A stretch of DNA of 64,000 bases from Flagellimonas sp. MMG031 (GTDB lineage: Bacteria; Bacteroidota; Bacteroidia; Flavobacteriales; Flavobacteriaceae), in assembly GCF_040112705.1 (NCBI RefSeq), contig NZ_CP157804.1:3528001-3592000 (forward strand), given 5' to 3'. The notes beneath the pieces are model-generated. The model was not told the DNA's origin, searched no databases, and saw only the letters and a program-made list of their open reading frames with translations. The stretch's first letter is position 1. The number at the start of each line of letters is the position of its first letter. The position numbers and the translations under genes were made by a program. Positions 36,263 through 44,786 of this stretch are shown piece by piece.

Positions 36263-37081
36263 ATGGACATCACTAAAATCCCACAACTAAAACATACGGA
36301 CAGCAATAACTTTTTCTTGTTGGCAGGCCCCTGTGCCATAGAGGGCGAAGATATGGCCATGCGCATAGCGGAAAAGGTGGTCGCCATTACGGACAAGCTA
36401 CAAATCCCTTATGTGTTCAAAGGAAGTTTTAAAAAAGCCAACCGTAGCCGGATTGATTCCTTTACCGGAATTGGTGATGAAAAAGCCTTAAAGATTTTGA
36501 AAAAGGTATCGGACACCTTTGGTGTTCCTACCATTACGGATATCCATGAAATTTCTGATGCAGCCATGGCGGCGGAATATGTGGATGTGCTCCAGATTCC
36601 CGCCTTTTTGGTGCGACAGACGGATTTGGTGGTGGCCGCTGCCGAAACGGGCAAGGTGGTCAATTTAAAGAAAGGGCAATTTATGAGCCCCGAAAGCATG
36701 AAACATGCCGTGGCCAAAGTCATTGACTCGGGCAATGAGCAAGTTTGGATAACGGACCGTGGCACCATGTTCGGGTATCAGGATATGATTGTGGATTTTC
36801 GCGGTGTTCCCACGATGAAGCAATACGCTCCCGTGGTGTTGGATGTGACCCATTCCCTTCAACAGCCCAACCAATCTTCCGGGGTAACGGGCGGTAGGCC
36901 TGCCCTCATAGGCACTATGGCCCGAGCGGGCATTGCAGCGGGTGTGGACGGCCTTTTTATGGAAACCCATTTTGACCCAGCCAATGCGAAGAGTGATGGC
37001 GCCAATATGCTGGATTTAAGTTTATTGGAGAAATTATTGACTGATTTAACGGCCATCCGAAAGACCATTAATTCACTATAA
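36263..37081 (+). CDS. kdsA: 3-deoxy-8-phosphooctulonate synthase
   Basis: Condenses phosphoenolpyruvate with arabinose-5-phosphate to Kdo-8-phosphate, for lipopolysaccharide inner core. The 272-aa TIM-barrel shows the KdsA signatures LLAGPCAIEGEDMAM, VFKGSFKKANRSRIDSF, TDIHE, LQIPAFLVRQTDLV, TDRGTMFGYQDMIVD with the non-metal Asn/Cys position not obviously Cys (VDFRGVP context), and the final ETHFDPANAKSDGANML. Length is normal. Confidence 0.95.
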   Translation: MDITKIPQLKHTDSNNFFLLAGPCAIEGEDMAMRIAEKVVAITDKLQIPYVFKGSFKKANRSRIDSFTGIGDEKALKILKKVSDTFGVPTITDIHEISDAAMAAEYVDVLQIPAFLVRQTDLVVAAAETGKVVNLKKGQFMSPESMKHAVAKVIDSGNEQVWITDRGTMFGYQDMIVDFRGVPTMKQYAPVVLDVTHSLQQPNQSSGVTGGRPALIGTMARAGIAAGVDGLFMETHFDPANAKSDGANMLDLSLLEKLLTDLTAIRKTINSL

Positions 37082-37085
37082 CCCT

Positions 37086-37454
37086 TTATCGTTTATAAAA
37101 ACCTTTGTGCTTTTGGGCGTAACATTCCTGCAATACGTCCACCAACACCTCTTGGTCGATTTCTTCCAAGGTAGCATACCGTAGGGATTTGACCACTTTT
37201 CGGTTCTCCGTGACCATTTTGTCCAAATGCAAGGTCAAATGGGCCGAGTTCCAAAATGCGATGTCCACATAGCGTTTTTTTGGGGAAACATTCAAGTAGC
37301 AAATGGGTTGCTTCCCCGCATAAAAACAAGGAATATTCCATTTATACTTCATATCCACTTGAGGCACTACTGATTCGATCACCGCTTTTAGGTGCAATAA
37401 AATGCTTCTAAAAGGTTCTTTTTGGTTGATAATATAGTCTTCAGCTGGATTCAT
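37086..37454 (-). CDS. DUF1801 domain protein
   Basis: A 122-aa soluble protein of the DUF1801/YdhG-like family (NPAEDYIINQKEPFRSILLHLKAVI, then KYKWNIPCFYAGKQPICYLN and YVDIAFW). The ATG at 37454 is used; a TTG three codons upstream is unlikely. It is convergent with kdsA with only 4 bp between the stops. Function unknown; some relatives bind iron or act in stress resistance, but nothing here tells which. Confidence 0.8.
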   Translation of the reverse strand: MNPAEDYIINQKEPFRSILLHLKAVIESVVPQVDMKYKWNIPCFYAGKQPICYLNVSPKKRYVDIAFWNSAHLTLHLDKMVTENRKVVKSLRYATLEEIDQEVLVDVLQECYAQKHKGFYKR

Positions 37455-37474
37455 AATCGTCAACTAGTACACCT

Positions 37475-38344
37475 TTACTTACGTTTGAACAATTTCTTCA
37501 CCAACTGCATCAACAGCACGGCCACAAGACCAATCGCCAATCCCAGTACAAATTCCTTTAACATGGTGGGCCATGAAGGAACTAAATGATGGAAAAAGTT
37601 GATGTTATGGTTAAAAATTCCACCCGATACCAAGAGCAAGGCCAAGGTACCTACAACGGACAATCCTTTAATGATCTTGGGAAGTGCATTGACCAACACT
37701 AGGCCTACCTTATCCGAAAAACTATCCGTTCGCTCGTTTAGGTTGATGAGTCGATAGCCATAATCATCCATCCGGACGATCAATGCCACAATACCATACA
37801 CGCCAACAGTGGCCAACAGCGCCACCACGGAAACCGTCACGATTTGTATGGTCAGGGTTTCATTGACCACGGTACTCAATGCAATTATGACAATTTCCAC
37901 AGAGAGGATAAAATCTGTAATGATGGCCTGTTTGATTTTTTTCTTTTCCAGCTCGGGCAATTCCTCCTCTGGAACTTCCGTGGGGTCGTCATACTGCTCT
38001 TCCTCCTTTCGATGGAACAGGTACTCGTATACCTTTTCCGCTCCTTCATAAGCCAAATAAATACCGCCAAGTATAAGAATGATGGTGATGGCTGTGGGCA
38101 AATAGGCACTAAGCAAAAAAGCCACGGGGAGAATGATCAATTTGTTCAAAAAAGAGCCTTTTGTTATGGCCCAAAGCACGGGAATCTCCCTGCTGGCCAA
38201 AAAGCCTGTCGCTTTCTCTGCATTTACGGCCAGGTCGTCGCCCAAAATGCCCGCTGTTTTTTTGGTCGCCACCTTGCTCATGGTCGCCACATCGTCCATG
38301 AGGGCGGAGATATCATCCAATACTGCAAAAAATCCAGAAGCCAT
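37475..38344 (-). CDS. DUF808 family inner-membrane protein
   Basis: A 289-aa polytopic protein of the DUF808 (YedI-like) family. The start MASGFFAVLDDISALMDDVATMSKVATKKTAGILGDDLAVNAEKA region is diagnostic. Several transmembrane helices follow (about 75-100, 145-165, 170-195, 225-250, 263-283) with an acidic soluble loop (KEEEQYDDPTEVPEEELPELE). Function is unknown. It is 20 bp upstream of the DUF1801 gene on the same strand. Confidence 0.85.
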   Translation of the reverse strand: MASGFFAVLDDISALMDDVATMSKVATKKTAGILGDDLAVNAEKATGFLASREIPVLWAITKGSFLNKLIILPVAFLLSAYLPTAITIILILGGIYLAYEGAEKVYEYLFHRKEEEQYDDPTEVPEEELPELEKKKIKQAIITDFILSVEIVIIALSTVVNETLTIQIVTVSVVALLATVGVYGIVALIVRMDDYGYRLINLNERTDSFSDKVGLVLVNALPKIIKGLSVVGTLALLLVSGGIFNHNINFFHHLVPSWPTMLKEFVLGLAIGLVAVLLMQLVKKLFKRK

Positions 38345-38450
38345 AGTAATATTTAATGGTTAGTGTATTCGTCTTCTTTGAGGACAAAATAAACAAATAC
38401 CTCACTAACAAACTGTATGGGATATCTTAAAAAATAAGAAACTTATGGAT

Positions 38451-38930
38451 TTAAGCGCCTTCCATGGACAACAAAGTGGCTGCCCAAATGATCAAGGAAG
38501 AAAAGAAGATTCCGATGGTATTGGCTGCAAAGGCTTCGCGCTTCTTCATTTTAAAAAGATAGGCGGCAATACTCCCGGCATAGACTCCGGTTCCCGGGAA
38601 AGGTATCATCACAAAAAGTACAATCCCCAAAAAACCAAAGCGCTGTATCTTTTTTCCAGAGCCCTTTTTGGCACGTTGCCCAACAAAAACGGCCGACTTT
38701 TTATAAAATCGCCATTTGATCAAGTGACGGTTGATGTATTCCAGAAAGAACATCATGAGGGGAAACACCAGTACATTGGCTCCAAAGCAAACGATAAACA
38801 CCAGATATTCATTGGCACCTTGATAAATCCCGTAGGGTATACCAACTTTTGCCTCTCCGAAGGGGGAAAGGCTCCAAAGTGCCGCTATGAGTAAATCGAT
38901 ATGCAAGTTGTACAGGTTTAGAACTTGCAA
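38451..38930 (-). CDS. COG2426 small multidrug-export-like membrane protein
   Basis: A 159-aa inner-membrane protein of the Sm_multidrug_ex (COG2426) family: SLSPFGEAKVGIPYGIYQG at the start, a second helix (LVFIVCFGANVLVFPLMMF), the basic loop, then RFGFLGIVLFVMIPFPGTGVYAGSIAAYLF, the family's re-entrant-loop-like signature, and a final helix. The drug-export annotation of the family is weakly supported; it is better called a DedA-like small membrane protein. Start codon choice is open (the reading begins MQVLNLYN). Confidence 0.75.
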   Translation of the reverse strand: MQVLNLYNLHIDLLIAALWSLSPFGEAKVGIPYGIYQGANEYLVFIVCFGANVLVFPLMMFFLEYINRHLIKWRFYKKSAVFVGQRAKKGSGKKIQRFGFLGIVLFVMIPFPGTGVYAGSIAAYLFKMKKREAFAANTIGIFFSSLIIWAATLLSMEGA

Positions 38931-39013
38931 AAATATTCAGGTTTAAGCTAACCTGCCCTCTCAAAACCCTTAAATATTTACTAATTGTGATTTTAGAATC
39001 GGCCCACGGTGCT

Positions 39014-39283
39014 TTACGCCACCGAGGAGAAAGGATCTCCATTGATGACCATATCAAATTCTGGCAGCAGTTGGCGAATGTATTCGATAGGCGTTTTTTC
39101 GGAGATATACACCCATTTTTTATCCACATTCACATCAAAATGAAAACTGGTAAAGTCGGTATCCACATCCAAACGGGACAACAAAAACCTTGTGATTTTT
39201 GGCCGTAGACTGTATTCCATATCGATACAGGTCCGTTGCATTGCAGGACTGTCGTCCCCAGAAAATACCCAATTGAACTTCAC
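39014..39283 (-). CDS. Conserved-looking 89-aa protein, function unknown
   Basis: A small soluble protein (MKFNWVFSGDDSPAMQRTCIDMEYSLRP...). It has no signal peptide, membrane segment or motif I recognise. Balanced composition, normal codon use and placement 82 bp downstream of the dehydrogenase on the same strand suggest a real gene, perhaps cotranscribed with it. Confidence 0.55.
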   Translation of the reverse strand: MKFNWVFSGDDSPAMQRTCIDMEYSLRPKITRFLLSRLDVDTDFTSFHFDVNVDKKWVYISEKTPIEYIRQLLPEFDMVINGDPFSSVA

Positions 39284-39365
39284 GTGCCTTTAAAAAGTTT
39301 AAGAGATACAATATACTAAAAAACAACCCATTACCAACTTTTCGGGAATGTTTTTGGATATACGA

Positions 39366-40571
39366 TCACTCTTGTCCGTCCACATAATCCTGAAGGTAGG
39401 CGTAGCGGGGGGTCAGCTTGCCATTTTGGGTCATTCGGGCCCTATGGAGAATGCCATCCTTATCGCTGTTAAAAAAGGAAGGGATAACGAGTTTGGAGAA
39501 GGCTTCTCCAAAACCAACGCTGGCATCCCGTGGCAACTCGCAGGGAAGGTTGTCCACGGCCATTACGGCAATGGCATTATCTGCCTTAAAATCTGTTTCC
39601 GATTCGGTTTCCGGGTCATAGCCGTAAATGGGCTCCGCTATGGTGGAGGGACGAATGGTACTGGCCACGGGACCATCGATATCGCAACTGATATCGGCCA
39701 CTACTTTTATCTTAAAATCGGGATGTTTGGCATCTTCGCGTGTGTACAGGTAGGGTGCGCCATCCCCATAAAAATGCCCAGCAATATAAAAATCGGTAAC
39801 CTTGGCGTAGCGAAAAAAGTCGGACCGATACTCTCCTGGATTTTGAAAAAAATCGGCTTTGTTACCTTTTATCCCATCCTTGCGTTTCACATAGTAGGAA
39901 ACATCGATTTGGCAGTACACAGGTTCTTGAAAATTAGTTGTCAGATATTCGTTCGAAGAAACCTCCCTCAATCCCATGGCGTCCAACATTTCTTTGGCGC
40001 CGTTGCCCACGCGTCCTCTTCCGGTAAGCAATATTTTGATATTGGGCAGTTGTATTTTCTTGAGTTCCGCAATCAGCGCTTGTTGGTCCAAAAGTGATTC
40101 GGCCTTGGGCAATTGGTAGCGGTCGTATTTAAGACCATAGGCCCTAAAGCCGTTATAGGCACCAACGATACCGGCATACCGGCCAAAGGCCACCAATCTT
40201 GCCCCTTTGGAATTGGTGATGACCTCGTGGTCGTACAATTCGATGTTCTTTTCCAAAATGGCTCTTAGCAAGTCCCGATTATAGGGCTGCTTTTTGATGG
40301 TATGGGAAAAGAAAAAGTATTTTTTGTTGGGAATCAGTGCATCGATAGGGACTTCCTTTACGCCGAGCAGTACATCGCAGGAATCCATATCGGTTACCAC
40401 AGGGATACCTTTTTCGGTATATTCACTGTCCGAAAACACCCGAATTGGGGAAGATTCCACGTTAATTTCGGCGGCTGGGTATTTGGAAAGGACATTTTGG
40501 CATTCTGCTGGTGACAGGACCACCCTACGATCGGGCGGATTTTTGCGCTCCCTGATGATTCCGAACTTCAT
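39366..40571 (-). CDS. LYS1-like saccharopine dehydrogenase / alanine dehydrogenase family protein
   Basis: A 401-aa NAD(P)-binding dehydrogenase with the AlaDH/PNT-type N-terminal fold (FGIIRERKNPPDRRVVLSP, then KEVPIDALIPNKKYFFFSHTIKKQ) and a Rossmann segment KILLTGRGRVGNGAKEMLDAMG. The arrangement and VVADISCDIDGPVASTIRPSTIAEPIYGY match LYS1-type saccharopine dehydrogenases (lysine-forming), which oxidise saccharopine to lysine and 2-oxoglutarate or run in reverse in catabolism. A lysine-degradation role is inferred from family only; no other lysine-catabolic gene is nearby. Confidence 0.8.
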   Translation of the reverse strand: MKFGIIRERKNPPDRRVVLSPAECQNVLSKYPAAEINVESSPIRVFSDSEYTEKGIPVVTDMDSCDVLLGVKEVPIDALIPNKKYFFFSHTIKKQPYNRDLLRAILEKNIELYDHEVITNSKGARLVAFGRYAGIVGAYNGFRAYGLKYDRYQLPKAESLLDQQALIAELKKIQLPNIKILLTGRGRVGNGAKEMLDAMGLREVSSNEYLTTNFQEPVYCQIDVSYYVKRKDGIKGNKADFFQNPGEYRSDFFRYAKVTDFYIAGHFYGDGAPYLYTREDAKHPDFKIKVVADISCDIDGPVASTIRPSTIAEPIYGYDPETESETDFKADNAIAVMAVDNLPCELPRDASVGFGEAFSKLVIPSFFNSDKDGILHRARMTQNGKLTPRYAYLQDYVDGQE

Positions 40572-40665
40572 ATGGTATTTTTGGTATAATTGTTGACCAA
40601 AATAAGGGGAAAAGGTTGGGCAAGCAAACTTTTTATGGTTTGATGGTTATGCCTTACCTTTGCCG

Positions 40666-40790
40666 ACCGCGTTAGGGATAGAGGCAGGTACCATGTACGG
40701 CCGATAGCCCGACCGAAATATGGTTTTGGCCAATTTGGGTAACGCCCAAAAATTATATATGTTCGGTAGGAACAGAGTTCTTTGATAAAA
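40666..40790 (+). ncRNA. Candidate structured noncoding RNA (Flavo-1-like)
   Basis: The 331-bp stretch between the dehydrogenase and ssrA has no gene but shows RNA-like structure after a TACCTTTG -7 box (40655-40662). Nested pairing: GGG(40675-40677)/CCC(40708-40710), GGC(40683-40685)/GCC(40700-40702), GUAC(40688-40691)/GUAC(40695-40698) closed by a CAU loop, with symmetric internal loops AUAGA and GAUAG. A second hairpin TTTGGG-TAACG-CCCAAA lies at 40734-40750. The GGGAU...GCC-GAUAG-CCCGACC pattern recalls a noncoding motif seen repeatedly in flavobacteria; the Rfam identity is from memory and unverified. Confidence 0.4.
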
Positions 40791-40816
40791 AGGTGAGTTT
40801 AATTTAGGATTATTGG

Positions 40817-40860
40817 CCCTTCGACGTAGTTTATGCTGAGCGTAGACGAAGTACTCAGGG
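40817..40860. repeat. Dispersed-type intergenic inverted repeat upstream of ssrA
   Basis: CCCTTCGACGTAG...CGTAGACGAAGTACTCAGGG forms an imperfect palindrome with a GCTGAGCG core. It looks like the CTTCGAC...GCTCAG repeats scattered between genes in many bacteria. A separate perfect palindrome, GCAAATT-AGA-AATTTGC (40875-40891), lies between it and ssrA. Confidence 0.5.
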
Positions 40861-40902
40861 CATAATTCGATAACGCAAATTAGAAATTTGCTATCTCATT
40901 AT

Positions 40903-41301
40903 GGGGCCGACCGGTTTTGACAGCAAGACCAATGGCGATGTAAGCATGCCGAGCGCTGGGATATAGCTCGTTAATCTCATGTTTCACACTTTTAATTGGC
41001 GAAAATAATTACGCTCTTGCCGCATAATCTGAATTATAGTAGGATATGCCTCGTCCCTACAAGGTAGGGAAGCGAGATGTTCCTGAATAGCCCTTGTTGA
41101 CGGCGATTCGTTTAGGAGCACCAAAAAAGTCAACAAAAGGGTGTTCGTTCGCTTTGGCGACACCTCTAAAACCAAAGAAGCTAAGTGTATATTAGGCCGT
41201 ATCTGGTCAGGTATGCATCGAAAATGAAGCAGATACTAAGCATGTAGAAAGCATGGTTATTGCTTGTTTGGACGAGGGTTCGAATCCCTCCGGCTCCACT
41301 A
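40903..41301 (+). ncRNA. ssrA: Transfer-messenger RNA (tmRNA)
   Basis: Rescues stalled ribosomes and tags nascent proteins for proteolysis. The tRNA-like ends pair: GGGGCCG (40903-40909) with CGGCTCC (41291-41297), and the T-arm GGGTTCGAATCCC is intact. The 5' D-stem-like ACCGGTTTTGACAGCAAGACC is typical. The reading frame GGC GAA AAT AAT TAC GCT CTT GCC GCA TAA at 40998-41027 encodes GENNYALAA, the tag usual in flavobacteria. The genome reads ACTA instead of an encoded CCA after the acceptor stem, so CCA is added enzymatically. It is the one-piece form. SmpB is not encoded in this window. Confidence 0.95.
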
Positions 41302-41310
41302 CACTCAAGA

Positions 41311-41340
41311 AACCACGCCAAGGCGTGGTTTTGTTTTTTA
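41311..41340 (+). terminator. ssrA terminator
   Basis: Stem AACCACGCC / GGCGTGGTT with an AA loop, followed by TTGTTTTTT, 10 bp after the tmRNA end. Confidence 0.85.
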
Positions 41341-41446
41341 TGGAATGTCAAAACGAAGTTTTGTAAATGAATAAAATACAAAACATGAAGCTTCTGCTTC
41401 GTGGTTTCTTATTTGCAACATTGGTTAGGAGGAAGGAACGAAGTTA

Positions 41447-41465
41447 ATCACTCCCGCTCCACTAA
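41447..41465 (+). repeat. Degenerate direct copy of the ssrA 3' end (att-like scar)
   Basis: The 19 bases match 17 of 19 of the ssrA 3' end at 41283-41301 (both end in GCTCCACTA). Integrative elements that use the tmRNA 3' end leave such repeats. No integrase remains. The 145-bp segment between also contains an inverted copy of the 11 bases at 41307-41317 at 41401-41411. Confidence 0.5.
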
Positions 41466-41489
41466 ATCATTATCAAAACAACACATTAA

Positions 41490-41522
41490 ACCTGTAAATT
41501 ACTGATTTACAGGTTTTTTTGT
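41490..41522 (+). terminator. Hairpin terminator between ssrA region and flavin reductase gene
   Basis: Perfect 11-bp stem AACCTGTAAAT / ATTTACAGGTT with a TACTG loop followed by T7. It overlaps the stop codon of the convergent flavin reductase gene. The T tract is on the plus-strand side, so it mainly stops transcription coming from the ssrA side. Confidence 0.75.
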
Positions 41523-42151
41523 TTTTTAAAATCAGGCACCTCTTCTACCCTTACATACGGATATTGCGCCACTTTTTTAAGTTGGTAATAGCTGTTAAGA
41601 CCCGAAATACCGGTGCTCTGTAGTTGTTCCAAATCAATATCGCCAGATTCCATAGCTGCATCTGGCAAAATAAGATGGGCTATCTCACCGATAACCAAGG
41701 TTGTCCCGTTCATAGGAATAGGAATCATATCCTTTAAGTGCATTCCCATTTTAATTGTGCTTTCCTTTACAAAGGGAGCTCCGAAATTTTGAATATATTC
41801 CTCCGTGAATCCACATCGCTTGAACTCGGAGACACCGCGATCAAATTTGGCGGAGGTATAATGGGCCCGTTCGATAAAATCTGGATGGATATGGTTAATG
41901 GTGTACATGCCATTTTCTTCAATATTCCGCAGCGTATGCCCAGAATCTTCAGTTTTGGGCCTGGCCACAAAACCCAATAGAGGCGGCTGACTTCCCAAAT
42001 GCACCACCGAACTGAAAACGGCCAAGTTGGTGGTTTGATTTCCATCCATGGTACCAATGAGATTGGCGGGTTTGATTCCGGTTATGGAATTAATGATCTT
42101 GAGACGAACCACTCGGTCCAGCTCCAAAATATCTTTATTTGAATACTGCAT
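41507..42151 (-). CDS. Flavin reductase family protein (FMN-binding split barrel)
   Basis: A 214-aa protein with the flavin-reductase-like split-barrel pattern: PANLIGTMDGNQTTNLAVFSSVVHLGSQPPLLGFVARP at the start, then TLRNIEENGMYTINHIHPDFIERAHYTSAKF and LVIGEIAHL. Members of this family bind FMN and either reduce flavin with NAD(P)H or act on small substrates. The partner or substrate is not indicated by the neighbours (ssrA on one side, the glucan locus on the other). Confidence 0.85.
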   Translation of the reverse strand: MQYSNKDILELDRVVRLKIINSITGIKPANLIGTMDGNQTTNLAVFSSVVHLGSQPPLLGFVARPKTEDSGHTLRNIEENGMYTINHIHPDFIERAHYTSAKFDRGVSEFKRCGFTEEYIQNFGAPFVKESTIKMGMHLKDMIPIPMNGTTLVIGEIAHLILPDAAMESGDIDLEQLQSTGISGLNSYYQLKKVAQYPYVRVEEVPDFKKQKNL

Positions 42152-42285
42152 CCTTTTTGTTTGACGATTTCGGATTGACGACCACCATTGCTTCTTAGCT
42201 ATATGATCCTACCAATCGAATGAAATCCTTTTCTCAGACAAAGATACTTTGGAATTTTGGACCACTAAACCGAGTCCTATCCCAA

Positions 42286-43194
42286 TTAGAATTTAAGTTT
42301 CCCGTCCTTGTCCCACAATCCCCAATACGCACCCACATCACCTTCGTCACCAATTTTCCAAGCTTCATCAAAAGAAGAAAAATAGAAGACCTCGATATTG
42401 TTTTTTTGTGACCAGACTTGGGTATCAATAAAATACTTCATGGCATTTGCCGCAGAGGGATGCGCTCCCTTGAGTCCTTCACCTTGACTAGGCCATCCTG
42501 TTTCGGTAATGATCACTTTTTTTCCCTGACCTGCATCCGAGGCCTGACCATACATTTGTTGCATGTGGTTCAAGGAATATTCAATGGGGCAGCCTTCCCA
42601 ATAGGGATAGCAATTGGAAAGAATGACATCGCAGGCGTTGGTAATATTCGGTCTGTGGGAAAACTCATAGTAGGCATCCACATAACCCACGGTGACATCC
42701 GGGAGTGCCTTTTTTACCGTGTGGATGTATTCCAGCAATTGCTCCTCCGTCAAATCACCTCGATACATGACCTCGTTGCCTACTGCAGCGATATCCACGT
42801 AACCTTCCTTGGCCAGTTTAATGAGACCTTCCACTTCTTTGGCGTTCAGTTCCATATCCGAGCCCAACCAAGCACCTACCAAGGTTTTCATGCCCAATTC
42901 TTTGGCTACTACGGGAACATGTTCATTCCCTTCAATACAGGAAAACGAGCGCACCCATTGGGTATATGGCCTTATGATTTGCATCCTCCGTTTAACCTGT
43001 TCCTTGGAAATAATATCACCGGGACTTTGTCCGTCCTCATAGATACTGAAGCAAAGCCCGTGCATTCCGCTCTGCACTGTTTCCAACCATAGCTCCCTAA
43101 GCTCCTTTTCGGTTATTTTATACAAATCCAGTCCCAAACCGTCGGTATACCCGGCTTTGGACAACGAAAATTGATGTTCCTTTCTGTATGACAT
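42286..43194 (-). CDS. Cytoplasmic GH17 beta-1,3-glucanase-like glycosidase
   Basis: A 302-aa TIM-barrel hydrolase of family GH17 with no signal peptide, hence cytosolic. Predicted acid/base Glu141 in AAVGNEVMYRGD and nucleophile Glu231 in VIITETGWPSQGEG are the GH17 signatures; SNCYPYWEG and YFSSFDEAWK shape the active site. It is the last gene of the glucan operon, 15 bp downstream of the sugar transporter, so it should trim beta-glucan oligosaccharides imported by that carrier, alongside the cytosolic phosphorylase. Distinct from the lipoprotein GH17 at 46.3-47.6 kb. Confidence 0.88.
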   Translation of the reverse strand: MSYRKEHQFSLSKAGYTDGLGLDLYKITEKELRELWLETVQSGMHGLCFSIYEDGQSPGDIISKEQVKRRMQIIRPYTQWVRSFSCIEGNEHVPVVAKELGMKTLVGAWLGSDMELNAKEVEGLIKLAKEGYVDIAAVGNEVMYRGDLTEEQLLEYIHTVKKALPDVTVGYVDAYYEFSHRPNITNACDVILSNCYPYWEGCPIEYSLNHMQQMYGQASDAGQGKKVIITETGWPSQGEGLKGAHPSAANAMKYFIDTQVWSQKNNIEVFYFSSFDEAWKIGDEGDVGAYWGLWDKDGKLKF

Positions 43195-43209
43195 ATGCTA
43201 TTTTTTTGG

Positions 43210-44775
43210 TTAGAGTTCGCCTCTTCGGGCTACAAGCTGCTCCTTGATTTCCTTGGCTCTCTGTTCGGATAAACTGTACTTCCACATCACCCAAATGGCA
43301 AGTGCGGCCGTGGATGACGGTATAATGATGTCGGCAATCCTCAGTCGGTTCATGGTTTCCAAAGTCTGTTCTGTAATATTCGGGTCAAAGCCCACGATTT
43401 TTAGGATAACACCGCCCAACACTAGGGCAATGGCCTGTCCGAGTTTCACCATCCACCAATAAATGGCACCAAAGGTGCCTTCCTTACGTGGCATACCATT
43501 TTCCAATTCATCCAAATCGCATACATCGGCGGTCATGGACATCATCAAGGTAAAGAGTCCCCCCATTCCGAAGGCAAATAAAGGTATGGGTACAAAGATG
43601 AGCCATGGGATATCGTTATCGGGGTTGATGGAGAACCAAGACATTCCTACATCGTTCAATATAGGGTTTAGGTACTCAAAAAGTGACCCTACTCCCGCAG
43701 TCAAGCTTTTACCAAAGCCTGTTTCATTGAATTGATTGTTCAGTTCTTTATCAAATCCCCACCACTTTAAAAGATAACCAACAACCGACAATGCGGTAGA
43801 AATGATGAAAGCTCTCTTTTTACCCCATTTGTTGGACATTTTAGTGATAATGGGTATCACCAAAAACGCTGTGATCATCGCATTAATGGTATTGAACCAA
43901 GCTGGCCAAGTGCCTGCCATTTCGTAGCTCCCACTGTACATGTAGAACACGATGATAAAAACCCCGAAGGCGGCTACCAATTGGAAACCGTTAAAAACCA
44001 GGAATGTCGCACCGCACAACTTCATAAAGGGCTTGTTTTTCGAAACCTGCACTATACCCCTGAACAGTTCTTTCATATTGGACCACAAGGTTTTAAAATT
44101 GATTTCTTTTCTGTTTTCCATGTGGGCCGCATCAATCCCCTTACAGAACAGAGCAGGCAGGATACCGAACACCACACACATGGTCCCCACTATCAATGCC
44201 ATGGTCCTTACGCCCTCTGTCTGTGTGTTGAAGGTATTGGAGTCAGGAATGATGACATAAAGCCATGGAACAATCATCCATGCAATCTGACCCATACTGT
44301 TGGCAAAACTCATTAACCTCGTGCGTTCGTTGTAATCGGAGGTCATTTCATAGCCCAGACCCACCAATGGGGTGGCAAACATGGTATTTCCAACCAAAAA
44401 CAGTATTTGAATGACCATAACATGCCAGATAATGTACGTTTGGGAGGCATTATCATCCAACTGCCACATTAAAAAGAAAAGCACACCACTGATGATGGCT
44501 CCTAAGAAAATGTAAGGTCGGCGTCTTCCATATTTTGATTTTGTATTGTCCGAAATGAATCCCATAATAGGGTCGGTAATCGCATCAAAAATTCGCGGTA
44601 AACCTCCTAAAAGTCCGGCCCACAAGGGGTCTACCCCCCATGCGGTCAACAAAAAGAACTGTATGAACACTCCCAGCGTACCCGGTAGGATATTTAAGAT
44701 GAAATGACCTGCCCCAAAAGCGGCCTTTTGCCCTACCGGGACTTTGTCCTTTGAAAGTTTTTTTACGATTTCCAT
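43210..44775 (-). CDS. GPH-family sugar:cation symporter (MFS superfamily)
   Basis: A 521-aa inner-membrane carrier with about 12 predicted transmembrane helices. The GPH/MelB signatures are present: DAITDPIMGFISDNTKSKYGRRRPYIFLGA in the first loop (cation-binding Asp pair and the conserved Arg run), and the central cytosolic loop before KTLWSNMKELFRGI. It should import oligosaccharides or glucose by Na+ or H+ symport. Genomic position between the GH30 and the cytosolic GH17 makes beta-glucan oligosaccharides the inferred substrate. The stop is 15 bp from the next gene. Confidence 0.88.
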   Translation of the reverse strand: MEIVKKLSKDKVPVGQKAAFGAGHFILNILPGTLGVFIQFFLLTAWGVDPLWAGLLGGLPRIFDAITDPIMGFISDNTKSKYGRRRPYIFLGAIISGVLFFLMWQLDDNASQTYIIWHVMVIQILFLVGNTMFATPLVGLGYEMTSDYNERTRLMSFANSMGQIAWMIVPWLYVIIPDSNTFNTQTEGVRTMALIVGTMCVVFGILPALFCKGIDAAHMENRKEINFKTLWSNMKELFRGIVQVSKNKPFMKLCGATFLVFNGFQLVAAFGVFIIVFYMYSGSYEMAGTWPAWFNTINAMITAFLVIPIITKMSNKWGKKRAFIISTALSVVGYLLKWWGFDKELNNQFNETGFGKSLTAGVGSLFEYLNPILNDVGMSWFSINPDNDIPWLIFVPIPLFAFGMGGLFTLMMSMTADVCDLDELENGMPRKEGTFGAIYWWMVKLGQAIALVLGGVILKIVGFDPNITEQTLETMNRLRIADIIIPSSTAALAIWVMWKYSLSEQRAKEIKEQLVARRGEL

Positions 44776-44786
44776 GATTGTTTGGT

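Noticed and set aside
39348..40097. 249-aa plus-strand ORF
   Set aside because: Antisense to the dehydrogenase gene; the sense protein has the Rossmann and LYS1-type motifs.
41181..41381. 66-aa minus-strand ORF
   Set aside because: It lies across the 3' half of ssrA and its terminator; the RNA gene explains the sequence.
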